DNA of 64,000 bases from Rhizobium laguerreae (GTDB lineage Bacteria; Pseudomonadota; Alphaproteobacteria; Rhizobiales; Rhizobiaceae), in assembly GCF_002008165.1 (NCBI RefSeq), contig NZ_MRDM01000002.1:62001-126000 (forward strand). Direction: 5' to 3'. Positions 34,089 through 42,769 of this stretch are shown piece by piece; positions within the stretch are counted from its first letter, which is position 1; every line of letters starts with the position of its first letter. The translations under genes were made by a program, and so were the position numbers. The notes under the pieces were generated by a model that was given only the letters and a program-made list of their open reading frames with translations, was not told where the DNA came from and did not search any database.

Positions 34089-34643
34089 TTGGCTTTGCCG
34101 TGGGTCATTGGCCCAGTTCCAATTGTAGTAACAGTTTGGGCTGCGTATGCTTGCGGTATCGCTATAGCAAAGAAAATGCCAACGAGCGGCGAGGCATTTT
34201 TAGGTGCCATACTTCTTCCGAGCGGTCTGACTGCGAGCGCGTGTCAGTTAATTCTTTCAAATCAGAACACTACTATTCTTCTAATAGGCAGTCAGATAAT
34301 CTCAAGTCTATGCTTTTTTATTATAATGCATGCCAGTGGTTTTCGCCTAACGCCGGTTGCAAACCTTAAAACGCCCAACGAATCTCCGATCCTCCTAAAA
34401 AGTTTTGTTATTTTATTGTCTGCATACATTATATTCAATGTAATTCTATGGAAATTTCCCGGCTCTGATCGCTGCACTATTGGGAAGTGCTTTGTTTATG
34501 AGTGGGTGTTAGGGAGAAAAGACCATGTGTTTGCAGTGTTGTACTTAGGGATTTCATTTGGGGCGCTCATGTTAATCGGAATATATGCTTTCCTTTTTCG
34601 AGCATTTCTCAAATTTTACGCGGCTACTTTTCCGACTAGATAG
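34089..34643 (+). CDS. AT-rich multi-pass membrane protein of unknown function
   Basis: 184 residues, five or so hydrophobic segments (VIGPVPIVVTVWAAYACGIA, TTILLIGSQIISSLCFFIIM, LLKSFVILLSAYIIFNVILW, AVLYLGISFGALMLIGIYAF). GC content and codon choice differ sharply from the neighbours, pointing to horizontal origin. The frame opens at a TTG (34089) with no ribosome site; an ATG at 34079 is out of frame by one base across a T7 run, and removing one T would give MSFLALPWVIG. The true start is therefore unsure. No family recognised. Confidence 0.55.
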   Translation: MALPWVIGPVPIVVTVWAAYACGIAIAKKMPTSGEAFLGAILLPSGLTASACQLILSNQNTTILLIGSQIISSLCFFIIMHASGFRLTPVANLKTPNESPILLKSFVILLSAYIIFNVILWKFPGSDRCTIGKCFVYEWVLGRKDHVFAVLYLGISFGALMLIGIYAFLFRAFLKFYAATFPTR

Positions 34644-34664
34644 TGGAGTTGCAGCGAACTCGTG

Positions 34665-34769
34665 ATGACGCGAGAAGACGCCATCAGGTATCTCGTCGGC
34701 GAGTGGATGGAGAAGAACGCCTATCTGCCGGTGCACAATCTCGACGAAGAAGTGGACGAGACGGCTTGA
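34665..34769 (+). CDS. Possible small acidic protein or gene fragment
   Basis: A 34-residue frame, MTREDAIRYLVGEWMEKNAY..., starts 22 bases after the membrane protein and has normal rhizobial codon use. TGGAG lies about 20 bases upstream, too far to be convincing. It could be the end of a longer lost gene. Confidence 0.25.
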   Translation: MTREDAIRYLVGEWMEKNAYLPVHNLDEEVDETA

Positions 34770-34859
34770 TACAGTTGCATCACTGCTGCCAGGCTTCGGA
34801 TGTTGGGGGCCGCGCGCTCGGCGCCCGTATGCCACAAACTTATCTGATCGAACTGGAGC

Positions 34860-35444
34860 TCAACGCGGCCGCCGCAGCATCGGGACGAGCGTCGGCGACG
34901 AACCGAGCTGGATCGCGCCGAGCGGTTCGAAGCCGTAGCGTCGGTAGAACGGAATGTTGCGCGGGTTCGAGGATTCCAAATAGGCTGGCGCGTGGTCGTG
35001 ATCGCACCGTGCGAGCGCGTACGCCATCAAGACGTCGCCGTGACCTTTGCCTTGATGAGCCGGGTCGACGCCGATCAGGGGCAGGTACCAATGTGGTTCG
35101 GTCGGGTGGTACGTGGCCATCTGCTCGAATATGGCCGCGGTTTCGGGGGCAAGAGCGCGCGCAACCGTGCTCTCGAGCACCGCACCAAGTCCTTCCTCGT
35201 CGGAATGCACTCCCGGCGGTAGCCACAGCGCCGTCCCGGCGTAGCCGTCGGTGCAAAAGGCGCTTCCGTTAGAGAAGGCGCTGCTCCCGAACGCCCGGAT
35301 CATTCGCGGCATGGCCGCAAGGTACTGGTGTGCATGCGGCCAGGTCCATCGTGCCATAGGATCCGCTGCAAACGCCAGCAGGACCGTTTCGATCGCCAGA
35401 TCTTCCTCGGCCGCGGCCATCACTCTCACTGTTGGCGATTTCAT
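34860..35444 (-). CDS. GNAT-family N-acetyltransferase
   Basis: 194 residues. The acetyl-CoA binding motif A is LIGVDPAHQGKGHGDVLMAYAL (Q/RxxGxG/A form) and motif B follows as YLESSNPRNIPFYRRYGFEPLG. The N-terminal half (ETVLLAFAADPMARWTWPHAHQYLAAMPRM) is of the type found in many uncharacterised GNATs. Substrate unknown. AGGAGGG lies upstream of the ATG at 35444. Confidence 0.9.
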   Translation of the reverse strand: MKSPTVRVMAAAEEDLAIETVLLAFAADPMARWTWPHAHQYLAAMPRMIRAFGSSAFSNGSAFCTDGYAGTALWLPPGVHSDEEGLGAVLESTVARALAPETAAIFEQMATYHPTEPHWYLPLIGVDPAHQGKGHGDVLMAYALARCDHDHAPAYLESSNPRNIPFYRRYGFEPLGAIQLGSSPTLVPMLRRPR

Positions 35445-35616
35445 ACTGCCCTCCTGACGTAGGTGGTCCGACGCAGCGACCGCGCCCGCTCTCAGCTAAC
35501 CCATCTTAACCGCTATGGCGTGGGAGCGAAACCGACTGCTACTGGCTCAGTGGCTCCCGTTTGAACCTATTCACCGAGCCGCAATGCATGCCGCTAACAG
35601 TTTCTGTTATCGCGAC
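35445..35616. other. Intergenic region
   Basis: Between the GNAT gene and the broken exported-protein gene on the same strand. No gene or signal recognised. Confidence 0.4.
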
Positions 35617-36051
35617 CTACTGCTGAAGCTCGGCATCATGCGCGGCTTTCAATGCGTCGCATCCCCCAAGCTCTTTCGTCGTGGCCGACGCCCACTCCTG
35701 CACCTGCGGTTCGGAGATCGTCAGTCCGGCTTCTCCATTCTGAGCGAGAAGCTTCAGGCTCGCTCCCTCCATCTTGGCAATCGCCGCCTCGAGATCGGAA
35801 TAGATCTCGGTTCCAGGACCACAGCCTTATTTCTCGACATATTGTAAAAATCGCGGGCGCATCGACTTCGGCTCCGCCCCGCAATATCTCTCCGCAAGCA
35901 CATGCATGATCAGCGCGTACTCGATTCCCATGAAACGCGACTCGATAGGTTCGTTAGGTTTGACACTGGTTCTGCAAAAATTTGGAGGTTGTGCATTGGC
36001 GGCAGCGAGCGGCGCGGACGCTAATACTGCGCCAAGTAGATAACGAAACAC
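35617..36051 (-). pseudogene. Exported protein interrupted by an in-frame TAA
   Basis: Starts MFRYLLGAVLASAPLAAANAQ (signal peptide), continues 74 codons to VEK, meets TAA at 35827-35829, and goes on in the same frame (GCGPGTEIYSDLEAAIAKME...AAHDAELQQ) to a TAG at 35617-35619. Both halves have protein-like composition with helix-forming sequence, so one base change (for example CAA to TAA) most likely inactivated a 144-residue exported protein. Three Cys are present in the joined product. Family not recognised. Confidence 0.6.
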
Positions 36052-36123
36052 ACTGCTCTCCTTCGGATGTCGATCTCGTCGATTATGGACCAGACTCTCT
36101 ACGCCCGAAAGCGGGTTCGGCCA

Positions 36124-37014
36124 TCACCTGCCGATATAGGCGGCCAGTTCCTCGGGCGTGCCGTTGGGGAAGGCCTGCTTCAGAAAGTCGAGGAACGCCG
36201 AGACGCGCGCGCTGAGCAGTCGCCGCGATGGGTAGAGCGTCCAGAGTGCGATTTCGGGGCCGTCGATATCTCCCCAATTGACCAGAGTGCCGTCCGCCAG
36301 GTCGTGGCTCACCAGCGAAATGGGTAGACGGCCTGCGCCGACGCCGGCGCGCACCGCATCGCGGATGGTGATGAGCGTCGATAAGGTGAGCACGGGTTCG
36401 ATCTTGATCGTCGACCGGCCGCCCGATGTCTTCACCTGCCATGTCTGCGCTTCGGCTGCGCCACGCGCAACGCCGGGAGCGGCGCGTCCGCCGGTCGGGC
36501 GAGGTAGATCGGGGCTTGCCACCACCACCAGGCGGTCGCGCAGAAACGCCCGTCCGACCAGGCTTTCGTCGGGATCGGGATTGACCCGGATGACCAGATC
36601 ATAGCCTTCCTCGATCATATCGACGGCCCGGTCCTCACTTGTTACCTCGAGCCTGACCTCCGGGTATTGGAGGGCAAAGCCGGCGGCGATTCTGCCCATG
36701 GCGGTCTGGGAAAAATGTAAAGGGGCGCTGATCCGCAATCTGCCCTTGGGTTTTTGACCGCCCGAGGCAATCGCCGCAGCCGTCTCGTCCAGCTCGGCAA
36801 GCAGCGCCCCGGTCCGCTCGAACAGCGCCCGTCCTTCTTCGGTGAGCTTCAGATTACGCGCACCCCGTTCAAACAGCCGCAGAGTGAGACCGCTTTCCAA
36901 CTCGGCGACGCGGCGCGACAATGTCGCCTTCGGCCGGCCGGTCGCCCGTGCAGCTTTGCCGAAACCGCCGTGGCGGGCAACAAGATTGAAATCGGCAAGC
37001 GCAAGAAGATCCAT
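36124..37014 (-). CDS. LysR-family transcription regulator
   Basis: 296 residues. MDLLALADFNLVARHGGFGKAARATGRPKATLSRRVAELESGLTLRLFERG is the DNA-binding domain; effector domain from KGRLRISAPLHFSQTAMGRI. It belongs to the large DsdC/AaeR-like clade that often regulates a divergent NAD(P)-binding gene. Divergent from the NmrA-like gene with an inverted repeat in the 104-bp gap. Confidence 0.92.
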   Translation of the reverse strand: MDLLALADFNLVARHGGFGKAARATGRPKATLSRRVAELESGLTLRLFERGARNLKLTEEGRALFERTGALLAELDETAAAIASGGQKPKGRLRISAPLHFSQTAMGRIAAGFALQYPEVRLEVTSEDRAVDMIEEGYDLVIRVNPDPDESLVGRAFLRDRLVVVASPDLPRPTGGRAAPGVARGAAEAQTWQVKTSGGRSTIKIEPVLTLSTLITIRDAVRAGVGAGRLPISLVSHDLADGTLVNWGDIDGPEIALWTLYPSRRLLSARVSAFLDFLKQAFPNGTPEELAAYIGR

Positions 37015-37035
37015 GTCCGTTCCATCAGCGAGACG

Positions 37036-37063
37036 GTCTGTCTAAAATCACCGTCTATCAGAC
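37036..37063. promoter_or_regulatory. Inverted repeat GTCTG-N18-CAGAC in LysR/NmrA gap
   Basis: GTCTG (37036-37040) and CAGAC (37059-37063) lie between the two divergent starts. LysR sites are often interrupted dyads with T-N11-A; the fit is moderate and the assignment is inferred. Confidence 0.3.
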
Positions 37064-37118
37064 TACCAGTGAACCACACATATTCGAGGTGTCAAGCAAC
37101 CCAACACGGAGAAAAACC

Positions 37119-37988
37119 ATGACCATTCTCGTTACCGGCGCCACGGGCAATGTCGGCCGCCAAGTCGTCGAACACCTCGTCAAGCGCGGCGCCGATGTCC
37201 GCGCCCTTGTCCGCGACCCGTCGAAAGCCGATTTCCCGGCTGGTGTCAGCGTCGTGCAGGCCGACTTCCTCGATGTCGACTCATTGCGCAGCGCCATGTC
37301 GGGCGTATCGACGCTGTTCCTGCTCAGCGCCGTGGCGCCGGACGAATTCACCCAGGCTTTGATTGCGCTGAATGTTGCCCGGTCGGCCGGCATCGAGCGG
37401 ATCGTCTATCTCTCGGTGATCCATGCCGACGTCTACGTGAACGTGCCGCATTTCGCCGGTAAGTTCGGCGTCGAGCGGATGATCGAGCAGATGGGTTTCA
37501 AGGCGACGATCCTGCGCCCGGCCTACTTCATCCAGAACGATCTGACGGTCAAAGACGTCATCACCGGCTACGGCGCCTACCCGATGCCGGTCGGCGCCAA
37601 GGGTCTCGCCATGATCGACGTCCGTGATATCGCCGAGATCGCCGCCCTTGAGCTGCTGCGCCGCGAACAGGCCTCGGAGCCGCTGGCGCTCGAGCGGATC
37701 AACCTCGTCGGTCCGGAGACACTCACCGGAGCCGATATCGCCGCCATCTGGTCGGACGTGCTCGCCCGCCCGATCGCCTATGGCGGCGACAATACCGAGG
37801 GCTTCGAGCAGAACCTCAAGCAGTTCATGCCTGCCTGGATGGCCTACGACATGCGGCTGATGGGCGAGCGTTTCCTGACTGACGGAATGCTGCCCGAGAC
37901 CGGCGACGTCGAACGTCTGACAAAGCTGCTCGGCCGCCCGCTGCGCTCTTATCGCGCCTTCGCCTCGGAAACCGTTGCCTCCGCCTGA
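37119..37988 (+). CDS. NmrA-like NAD(P)-binding oxidoreductase
   Basis: 289 residues from MTILVTGATGNVGRQVVEHLVKRGADVRALVRDP, the atypical-SDR nucleotide loop with the Arg (RALVRD) that favours NADP. The active-site Tyr/Lys of SDRs is replaced by IVYLSVIHAD and HFAGKFGVERMI, as in NmrA/QOR2-like sensors and quinone reductases. 38 bp upstream of the DUF1857 gene, with which it forms an operon under the divergent LysR. Confidence 0.9.
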   Translation: MTILVTGATGNVGRQVVEHLVKRGADVRALVRDPSKADFPAGVSVVQADFLDVDSLRSAMSGVSTLFLLSAVAPDEFTQALIALNVARSAGIERIVYLSVIHADVYVNVPHFAGKFGVERMIEQMGFKATILRPAYFIQNDLTVKDVITGYGAYPMPVGAKGLAMIDVRDIAEIAALELLRREQASEPLALERINLVGPETLTGADIAAIWSDVLARPIAYGGDNTEGFEQNLKQFMPAWMAYDMRLMGERFLTDGMLPETGDVERLTKLLGRPLRSYRAFASETVASA

Positions 37989-38026
37989 GGCAGCAACAGC
38001 GATCTCTGACCACAAGGAGTATAGTC

Positions 38027-38500
38027 ATGATCTATTCGACCGCCACAGTTCCGGTGAACCCGGAAGGCGAAACCCCGTTGACGCGCGGCGAGGCCTGGCA
38101 AGGTCTCGAACGCAAGGCACGCGACGCCCGGCCCTTTCTTCCCGCCGGTCTCTGCACCCGCTGCGATGTCGTGGAGGAAAGCCCAACCCACTTCGTGCGC
38201 GAGGCGACGATTGCCGGGCTGGATCTGCGCGAGATCATCACCTTGGAGCCGCAAAGCAAAGTCACCTTCTTTCAGGCGGCGGGGCCACGCGAGGGAGCGA
38301 TCGTCAACGAGCTTTTCGAAGATGAAGATGGCCGGTTGCAACTGCGCTTCTACTGCTATCTCGGCCTGCGCGGCAAACAGCCGGATGGCCCGGAAGAGCA
38401 GGCCGAGCAGGCGCAATTCGATGGCGAAACCGGCTACAAGGCCGCCCTGCTGTCGACACTGAAGCGAACCCGCGAATTGCTGGCAGAGGGAAAGCTCTGA
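38027..38500 (+). CDS. DUF1857 (AtaL-like) SRPBCC protein
   Basis: 157 residues. The sequence TATVPVNPEGETPLTRGEAWQGLERKARDARPFLPAGLCTRC and IAGLDLREIITLEPQSKVTFFQAAGPREGAIVNEL is diagnostic for the AtaL-like/DUF1857 branch of the START/SRPBCC fold, a helix-grip hydrophobic pocket. Some relatives are polyketide cyclases or stress proteins. CAAGGAG seven to ten bases upstream is the ribosome site. Probably binds or acts on the same small hydrophobic molecule as the NmrA-like partner. Confidence 0.9.
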   Translation: MIYSTATVPVNPEGETPLTRGEAWQGLERKARDARPFLPAGLCTRCDVVEESPTHFVREATIAGLDLREIITLEPQSKVTFFQAAGPREGAIVNELFEDEDGRLQLRFYCYLGLRGKQPDGPEEQAEQAQFDGETGYKAALLSTLKRTRELLAEGKL

Positions 38501-38522
38501 TCATCAAAAGAAACACGAACAA

Positions 38523-38550
38523 CAGGGCGACCTCTTAACGAGGCGCCCTG
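38523..38550 (+). terminator. Strong hairpin after the NmrA/DUF1857 operon
   Basis: CAGGGCG-A-CCTC pairs with GAGG-CGCCCTG (one bulged A) around a short loop, 22 bp after the DUF1857 stop. No T run follows, so its terminator role is likely but not certain. It also lies beyond the end of the convergent esterase gene. Confidence 0.45.
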
Positions 38551-38640
38551 CCTTGCTGGGGCACAAGCGACAAGGTGTCGAATACCGGGCAGGGCCCGAG
38601 GCCGCCACTCGCGAAGGCGCCAAAACCAGTTCAGGCAAGA

Positions 38641-39579
38641 CTATCGCGAGCTTTCCAGGCGGCCATCGGAGCGCAGAAGGTTCAGCCATGCCTGTGACGC
38701 TTTCTCCCCGCCTGTGGCCCCGAAATGGCAATCGTCGTAGCGGTCGTCTCCATCGAGTAACGCATCGGAATTGACGCCCTCTCGAATACCGTGGCCGCTT
38801 TTTGACAGGGCCAGTTGCGCCCGCACCACCGCATTGTCCGGAATATGCTCCTTGAAACCACCGTTGCTCGGCTCGAGGCATTTCGATGCGATCGAAATGT
38901 AAACGGGTGCTTCGACGCCGTGCTGACGCAACGTGTCGACCATCGACATGAAACGTTCCTGGTAGGCCTCCGCAGTGGTGCCGATAACGAGGTCCGCCTC
39001 TCCTTGCACCCAGAGGACGTTCGTTATCCGGTAACCGGAATCCTGAAGCTGTTTCACTGTATCGACCAGCACGGGATTAAAGTCACCATCTGCCGCCCAT
39101 CGCGCGACCTCAGATCCGGAATAGGCGAGAGGCGCGAGGATGACGTTGTCGTTTTGTCCCGATGCGATCAGATTATTCGCAAGAAGCGTCCAGTATTCTC
39201 CCCTGGTATTGGTCGACCCAAGAAGTGGCGACGCTGCGACAAAGCACTTTTTGTCAAAGGCGTTTACAACGCGAGCGCCATAATTCGACCGGTGCCGTTG
39301 TCCTCCGTAGTTGGCCGCGTTCGATTGGCCAAGAATGAGTAAGACGGCAGTTCGGTCGGTCTGCGCCGGGCAGGTCACAAGCGTTTTCGATTCATCGCCG
39401 ATGAGCCGTTCCTTGTCGTCGAACGTGTAACGGCTTGGAGCCCCCACCTTCTCTCCGACAACCTGTTTCTTCAGCGCGGAAAGTTGTGGCCAAGGAAAGA
39501 TCTCACGTCTCGCGCTCATGCCGCCGAGAAAGTAGATGGCGATCAAGGCGGCCAGGCCGACTGCCATTGTTTTGCGCAT
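38641..39579 (-). CDS. Exported SGNH/sialate O-acetylesterase-like hydrolase
   Basis: 312 residues from MRKTMAVGLAALIAIYFLGG; AAAGGT lies upstream of ATG 39579. The N-terminus is a signal peptide or anchor. Block I is LLILGQSNAANYG (nucleophile Ser), block III-like LWVQGEADL, and the Asp/His pair is in DDRYDDCHFGATGG. The family (domain of unknown specificity related to sialate O-acetylesterase) removes acetyl or other acyl groups from carbohydrates, so an envelope polysaccharide substrate is plausible. Confidence 0.88.
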   Translation of the reverse strand: MRKTMAVGLAALIAIYFLGGMSARREIFPWPQLSALKKQVVGEKVGAPSRYTFDDKERLIGDESKTLVTCPAQTDRTAVLLILGQSNAANYGGQRHRSNYGARVVNAFDKKCFVAASPLLGSTNTRGEYWTLLANNLIASGQNDNVILAPLAYSGSEVARWAADGDFNPVLVDTVKQLQDSGYRITNVLWVQGEADLVIGTTAEAYQERFMSMVDTLRQHGVEAPVYISIASKCLEPSNGGFKEHIPDNAVVRAQLALSKSGHGIREGVNSDALLDGDDRYDDCHFGATGGEKASQAWLNLLRSDGRLESSR

Positions 39580-40128
39580 GTCGTTACCTTTCAAACATCA
39601 TCCGATCACATGGAGCCTATCGGGCCGATCAAGGCTGCTCCAGCCATGAAGGTTCCTTTACACACCAGCCACATCTGCTTTCTTCGGGCATGATCTTTGA
39701 AAAGACAGTTCGTCGCGAAGATCGAGCCCCCATCGACGACCATTTCGCGCGGAGTCGCCGGAAACCTGCTCTAAACTACAGATCGGACCAGTGATTACAA
39801 TCATCCGGATGGGTTAGATCGTACCTGTTATGGGCGGGTCCAGATAATACAGCGAGCCGCCCAGCAGGCGTTCGATCCGGCGCGAGCGACACGGCAGTTC
39901 ACCATCGCCCCGAACAGCTACTTCCCGGTAGAACAGGCATGGCATGTCCGCTACCGAAACGACCGCCCACCGGTGGCTGAGATCATTGATCGCCGAGGTG
40001 GCAAAGGATGTCTCCGACGCTGCGGTGGCAGAAGCCATGGCTGGATATTGAGAGCGCGTGTTTGCCCTCGGCGGTTGCACGCGTCCCCGATTGATTGCAT
40101 ATTTCTGTTTCAAGATGAGGAGAATCCT
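39580..40128. other. Intergenic region with one doubtful frame
   Basis: 549 bp between the esterase (leftward) and a VOC gene (rightward). The only candidate is the frame at 39814-40038. No other signal recognised. Confidence 0.4.
39814..40038 (-). CDS. Doubtful small protein
   Basis: A 74-codon frame ending ...SHRWAVVSVADMPCLFYREV...LGGSLYYLDPPITGTI. The C-terminal half has fairly protein-like composition but there is no ribosome site and no family. Leftward, divergent from the VOC gene. Confidence 0.2.
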   Translation of the reverse strand: MASATAASETSFATSAINDLSHRWAVVSVADMPCLFYREVAVRGDGELPCRSRRIERLLGGSLYYLDPPITGTI

Positions 40129-40488
40129 ATGCCGAAGGCCGTTGGAATCGGCGGTGTGTTTTTCAGGGCGGCCAACCCGGCCGGCCTGGCTGAGTGGTAT
40201 CAAAAGCATCTCGGTATTGACGACCTGCACAAGTCGGTTTGGCAGCAGGAGGCCGGCATGACGATATTCGGTCCTTTCTCGAAGGACACCGATTATTTCG
40301 GTCGTGCGGAACAACAATGGATGGTCAATTTCCGCGTGGACGATCTCGACGGGTTGATCGCCAACCTAATGGCAAGCGGGATCACGGTTGAAACACGGGA
40401 CGAGTGGAACTCGGAGGTAGGCCGCTTTGCCCGGATTCATGATCCCGAAGGTAACCCAGTCGAGCTGTGGGAGCCGGCGCAGGGTTGA
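40129..40488 (+). CDS. VOC (glyoxalase/dioxygenase-fold) protein
   Basis: 119 residues. VGIGGVFFRAANPAGLAEWYQKHLGI and NFRVDDLDGLIANLMASGITV...ARIHDPEGNPVELWEP are the two beta-alpha modules of the vicinal oxygen chelate fold, with the C-terminal Glu metal ligand in VELWEP. AGATGAGGAG precedes the ATG. Could be a lyase, dioxygenase or antibiotic-binding protein; no neighbour narrows it. Confidence 0.9.
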   Translation: MPKAVGIGGVFFRAANPAGLAEWYQKHLGIDDLHKSVWQQEAGMTIFGPFSKDTDYFGRAEQQWMVNFRVDDLDGLIANLMASGITVETRDEWNSEVGRFARIHDPEGNPVELWEPAQG

Positions 40489-40572
40489 GGGCGAATGGGT
40501 CGCTCCTGCATGTGAGCGAACGAAATTCTGCCGTCTGACCACGCTGTCCAGTAGGCGCAGCTGAAGGCTAAC

Positions 40573-40947
40573 TCACTTCGTCGGCTGCGACCGCACGCTC
40601 AGTTTATTTCCGTCAGGATCGCGAAGATATGCGACGAACGACCCGTTCGGACGTTCCCGCGGCGGGCTCTCGATCGCTGTGCCACCATGCGCGGTACCGG
40701 CGGCATGCCACGCTAGAACATGGTCGGGGCTGGCGGCGGCGATACCGATAGTCCCACCGTTGGCTGCGGTCGCCGGCTTGCCATCAATCGGTTTCGTGAT
40801 CATCAGCCGACCACCCTCGTGGGCATAGATCAGCCTGCCTCTTGCATCCATCTCGCCGGGCTTGCCTCCCAATGCAGCGAACGTGGCGTCGTAGAATTTT
40901 CTGGCCCGCTCCAAGTCGTTGCTTCCAATCATCACGTGGGTGAACAT
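40573..40947 (-). CDS. VOC-family protein
   Basis: 124 residues. FTHVMIGSNDLERARKFYDATFAALGGKPG is the N-terminal module, YLRDPDGNKLSVRSQP the C-terminal one, where the usual terminal Glu ligand is Ser (KLSV), so metal binding may be altered. This branch is common in rhizobia and uncharacterised. Convergent with the VOC gene at 40129 but only distantly similar. Confidence 0.9.
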   Translation of the reverse strand: MFTHVMIGSNDLERARKFYDATFAALGGKPGEMDARGRLIYAHEGGRLMITKPIDGKPATAANGGTIGIAAASPDHVLAWHAAGTAHGGTAIESPPRERPNGSFVAYLRDPDGNKLSVRSQPTK

Positions 40948-41191
40948 GCTTCATCTCCAGTAAGGCAGCCAGTAGATCGGTTGCAAAGCGCCCGATTGAA
41001 GCGGCCTTGTTTTCCGTAGTTTCCCGACATCGCAAAATAGGATGTTTTGCGCGGGCCGCAATGTCCGCTGTCGGCGCTTCTATGCCATGGCCGCATGCGG
41101 CGGAGCGGAATTGCTCGCCCGAGAATTCCATCATCCGTCTTGGCGTATCAATTCCTCCGCCCTAGCTCTGCCTACGGCATGGAGGAAGACG

Positions 41192-41542
41192 ATGAAGATG
41201 CAGAAATTCGCAATTACCGATGCGGTCCTCGATCGTTCCCCCGGACAGAAGGCCGACATCTCCGTCGGCAATCTGGTCGACGAGCGGCATGGAGGGCCGA
41301 TCACTATCGGCTATGGACGCTACGCGCCCGGCCAGAGCCTGACCGAAACGATTGTTGTTGACGACGTCATGATCGTTCTGGAAGGGCGTCTTTCCGTCGC
41401 GACAGAGGCGGGAACGGTCACCGCCGGGCCGGGCGAGATCGTCTACATGCCCAAAGGTGAAACGGTGACGATCAGCACGCATGAGGAGGGCGCGCTCACC
41501 GCCTATGTCACCTATCCGCATTGGCGCCCCGCGCACGCCTGA
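41192..41542 (+). CDS. EutQ-like cupin
   Basis: 116 residues from MKMQKFAITDAVLDRSPGQKADISVG; GGAGGAAG lies five bases before the ATG at 41192. The single cupin domain shows GRYAPGQSLTETIVVDDVMIVLEGRLSV and GPGEIVYMPKGETVTIS. The first motif lacks the His-x-His pair typical of metal cupins, as in EutQ-type proteins, so it may be non-metal. No ethanolamine-use genes are nearby; the role is unknown. Confidence 0.85.
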   Translation: MKMQKFAITDAVLDRSPGQKADISVGNLVDERHGGPITIGYGRYAPGQSLTETIVVDDVMIVLEGRLSVATEAGTVTAGPGEIVYMPKGETVTISTHEEGALTAYVTYPHWRPAHA

Positions 41543-41670
41543 AGCGCAGTGCTTTTTCTCATTGCCGTCGCGATCTTTCTCCTGTGACATCAGCTGGCCG
41601 ATCTCGATTAATTCACGTGCCTTTGCCAACGCCTTTCACCCTGGCAAAAAGGTCCTTCGCCCGTGCCCTC

Positions 41671-42291
41671 TTAGGCTGGGAAAGGGTTCCGCCACGCATC
41701 CAGTTCTTCAAGCCGTCCGTACCACGCCTGTATATGCCGAAACTCGGCAAGTGGAATTTCAGCAGAAGTCGCATAAGGAAGTGCAGCGGCCAATGCGAAG
41801 TCTGCTACAGTCAGTGTCGCCCCGACGGCGACGCTGTTCTCGGCCAAATGATCGTCGAGCACGCGCGCATGGAGCCGAAAACTCGTCTTCGCATTTTCGA
41901 TCACGGCGCCGTCAGGCTCCCCGCCGAACAACGGCTTGATCAGGGTTTCAAACCAGAGCGTTGCCCCGTGCTGGGTGAAGTGACTGGCATCCCAACTCAA
42001 CCAGCGCAGCACGTCGATCTGGCGGTGGTCATGCGGCCAGAAATCCGATGCGACGCTGTCAGACAGCCTGCACATGATCGCGTTCGCTTCCCATAAAGTT
42101 CCGGCATCATCCTGCAGCACCGGGACTTTCCCGTTCGGGTTAAGCGCCAGGAATTTTGCGGTGCGCTGTTCTCCGTTTGCCAGGTCAACCCTGACGAACT
42201 CGACGTCTGCTTTGAGAAAACGAGCGGCGGCGCAGGCCTTCCGGGGATTGAGCGTCTCGCAATAATAGAGCTTCATCGCGGCCTTAGGCAT
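41671..42291 (-). CDS. Glutathione S-transferase
   Basis: 206 residues. Thioredoxin-like N-domain MKLYYCETLNPRKACAAARFL with the catalytic-region Asn-Pro, GKVPVLQDDAGTLWEANAIMCRL (cis-Pro loop and glutathione gamma-Glu site), and all-helical C-domain with VGATLTVADFALAAAL. ATG 42291 or 42276 are both possible. It starts 4 bp after the SRPBCC gene stops, so ArsR, SRPBCC and GST form one operon at 43094-41671. Confidence 0.92.
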   Translation of the reverse strand: MPKAAMKLYYCETLNPRKACAAARFLKADVEFVRVDLANGEQRTAKFLALNPNGKVPVLQDDAGTLWEANAIMCRLSDSVASDFWPHDHRQIDVLRWLSWDASHFTQHGATLWFETLIKPLFGGEPDGAVIENAKTSFRLHARVLDDHLAENSVAVGATLTVADFALAAALPYATSAEIPLAEFRHIQAWYGRLEELDAWRNPFPA

Positions 42292-42295
42292 GATC

Positions 42296-42769
42296 TCACC
42301 CTTCGGATTCAGTCCCGAGAAACAAGCTCAATCGCTCGAAACTTTGCGACCAGCCGTCTTCATGACCCTCAAGTGACGATGCGCTATCAAATCCACTCTG
42401 CCGAAAAGTCATTTCCGTGCCTCCGTCGCTGTCCCTGAAGGTGATGGTGACGACTGTTTCCGGGCTATTTTCGCCGGTTGCGGACTCCCAGGCATGTGTG
42501 AAGACAAGCCTGTGCGGCGGCTCGACCTCCAGATATTGTCCGCCGACCCAATGCTCTTCTCCATCTGGCGCGATCAGACAGGCGCGGTGTCTACCGCCGG
42601 GCCAGGCTTCAAGTCGGTCGCCCACCGCCTTGAAACCGTGCGGACCGCACCATTGCGCCAACGCTTTCGGGTCGGTCCATGCTCTGAAAACCAAATCGCA
42701 TGGAGCATCAAACTTTCGAACAAGAACCACGTGGTGGGTGTTGTCGGTGTTGGTCTCTGGATTAGTCAT
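42296..42769 (-). CDS. SRPBCC (AHSA1-like) protein
   Basis: 157 residues from MTNPETNTDNTHHVVLVRKFDAPCDLVFRAWTDPKALAQWCGPHGF, the AHSA1/START signature, ending in QSFERLSLFLGTESEG. Folds into a helix-grip hydrophobic pocket for a small ligand. Its ATG lies inside the end of the ArsR gene (8-bp overlap), so it is translationally coupled to the regulator. Ligand unknown. Confidence 0.92.
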   Translation of the reverse strand: MTNPETNTDNTHHVVLVRKFDAPCDLVFRAWTDPKALAQWCGPHGFKAVGDRLEAWPGGRHRACLIAPDGEEHWVGGQYLEVEPPHRLVFTHAWESATGENSPETVVTITFRDSDGGTEMTFRQSGFDSASSLEGHEDGWSQSFERLSLFLGTESEG

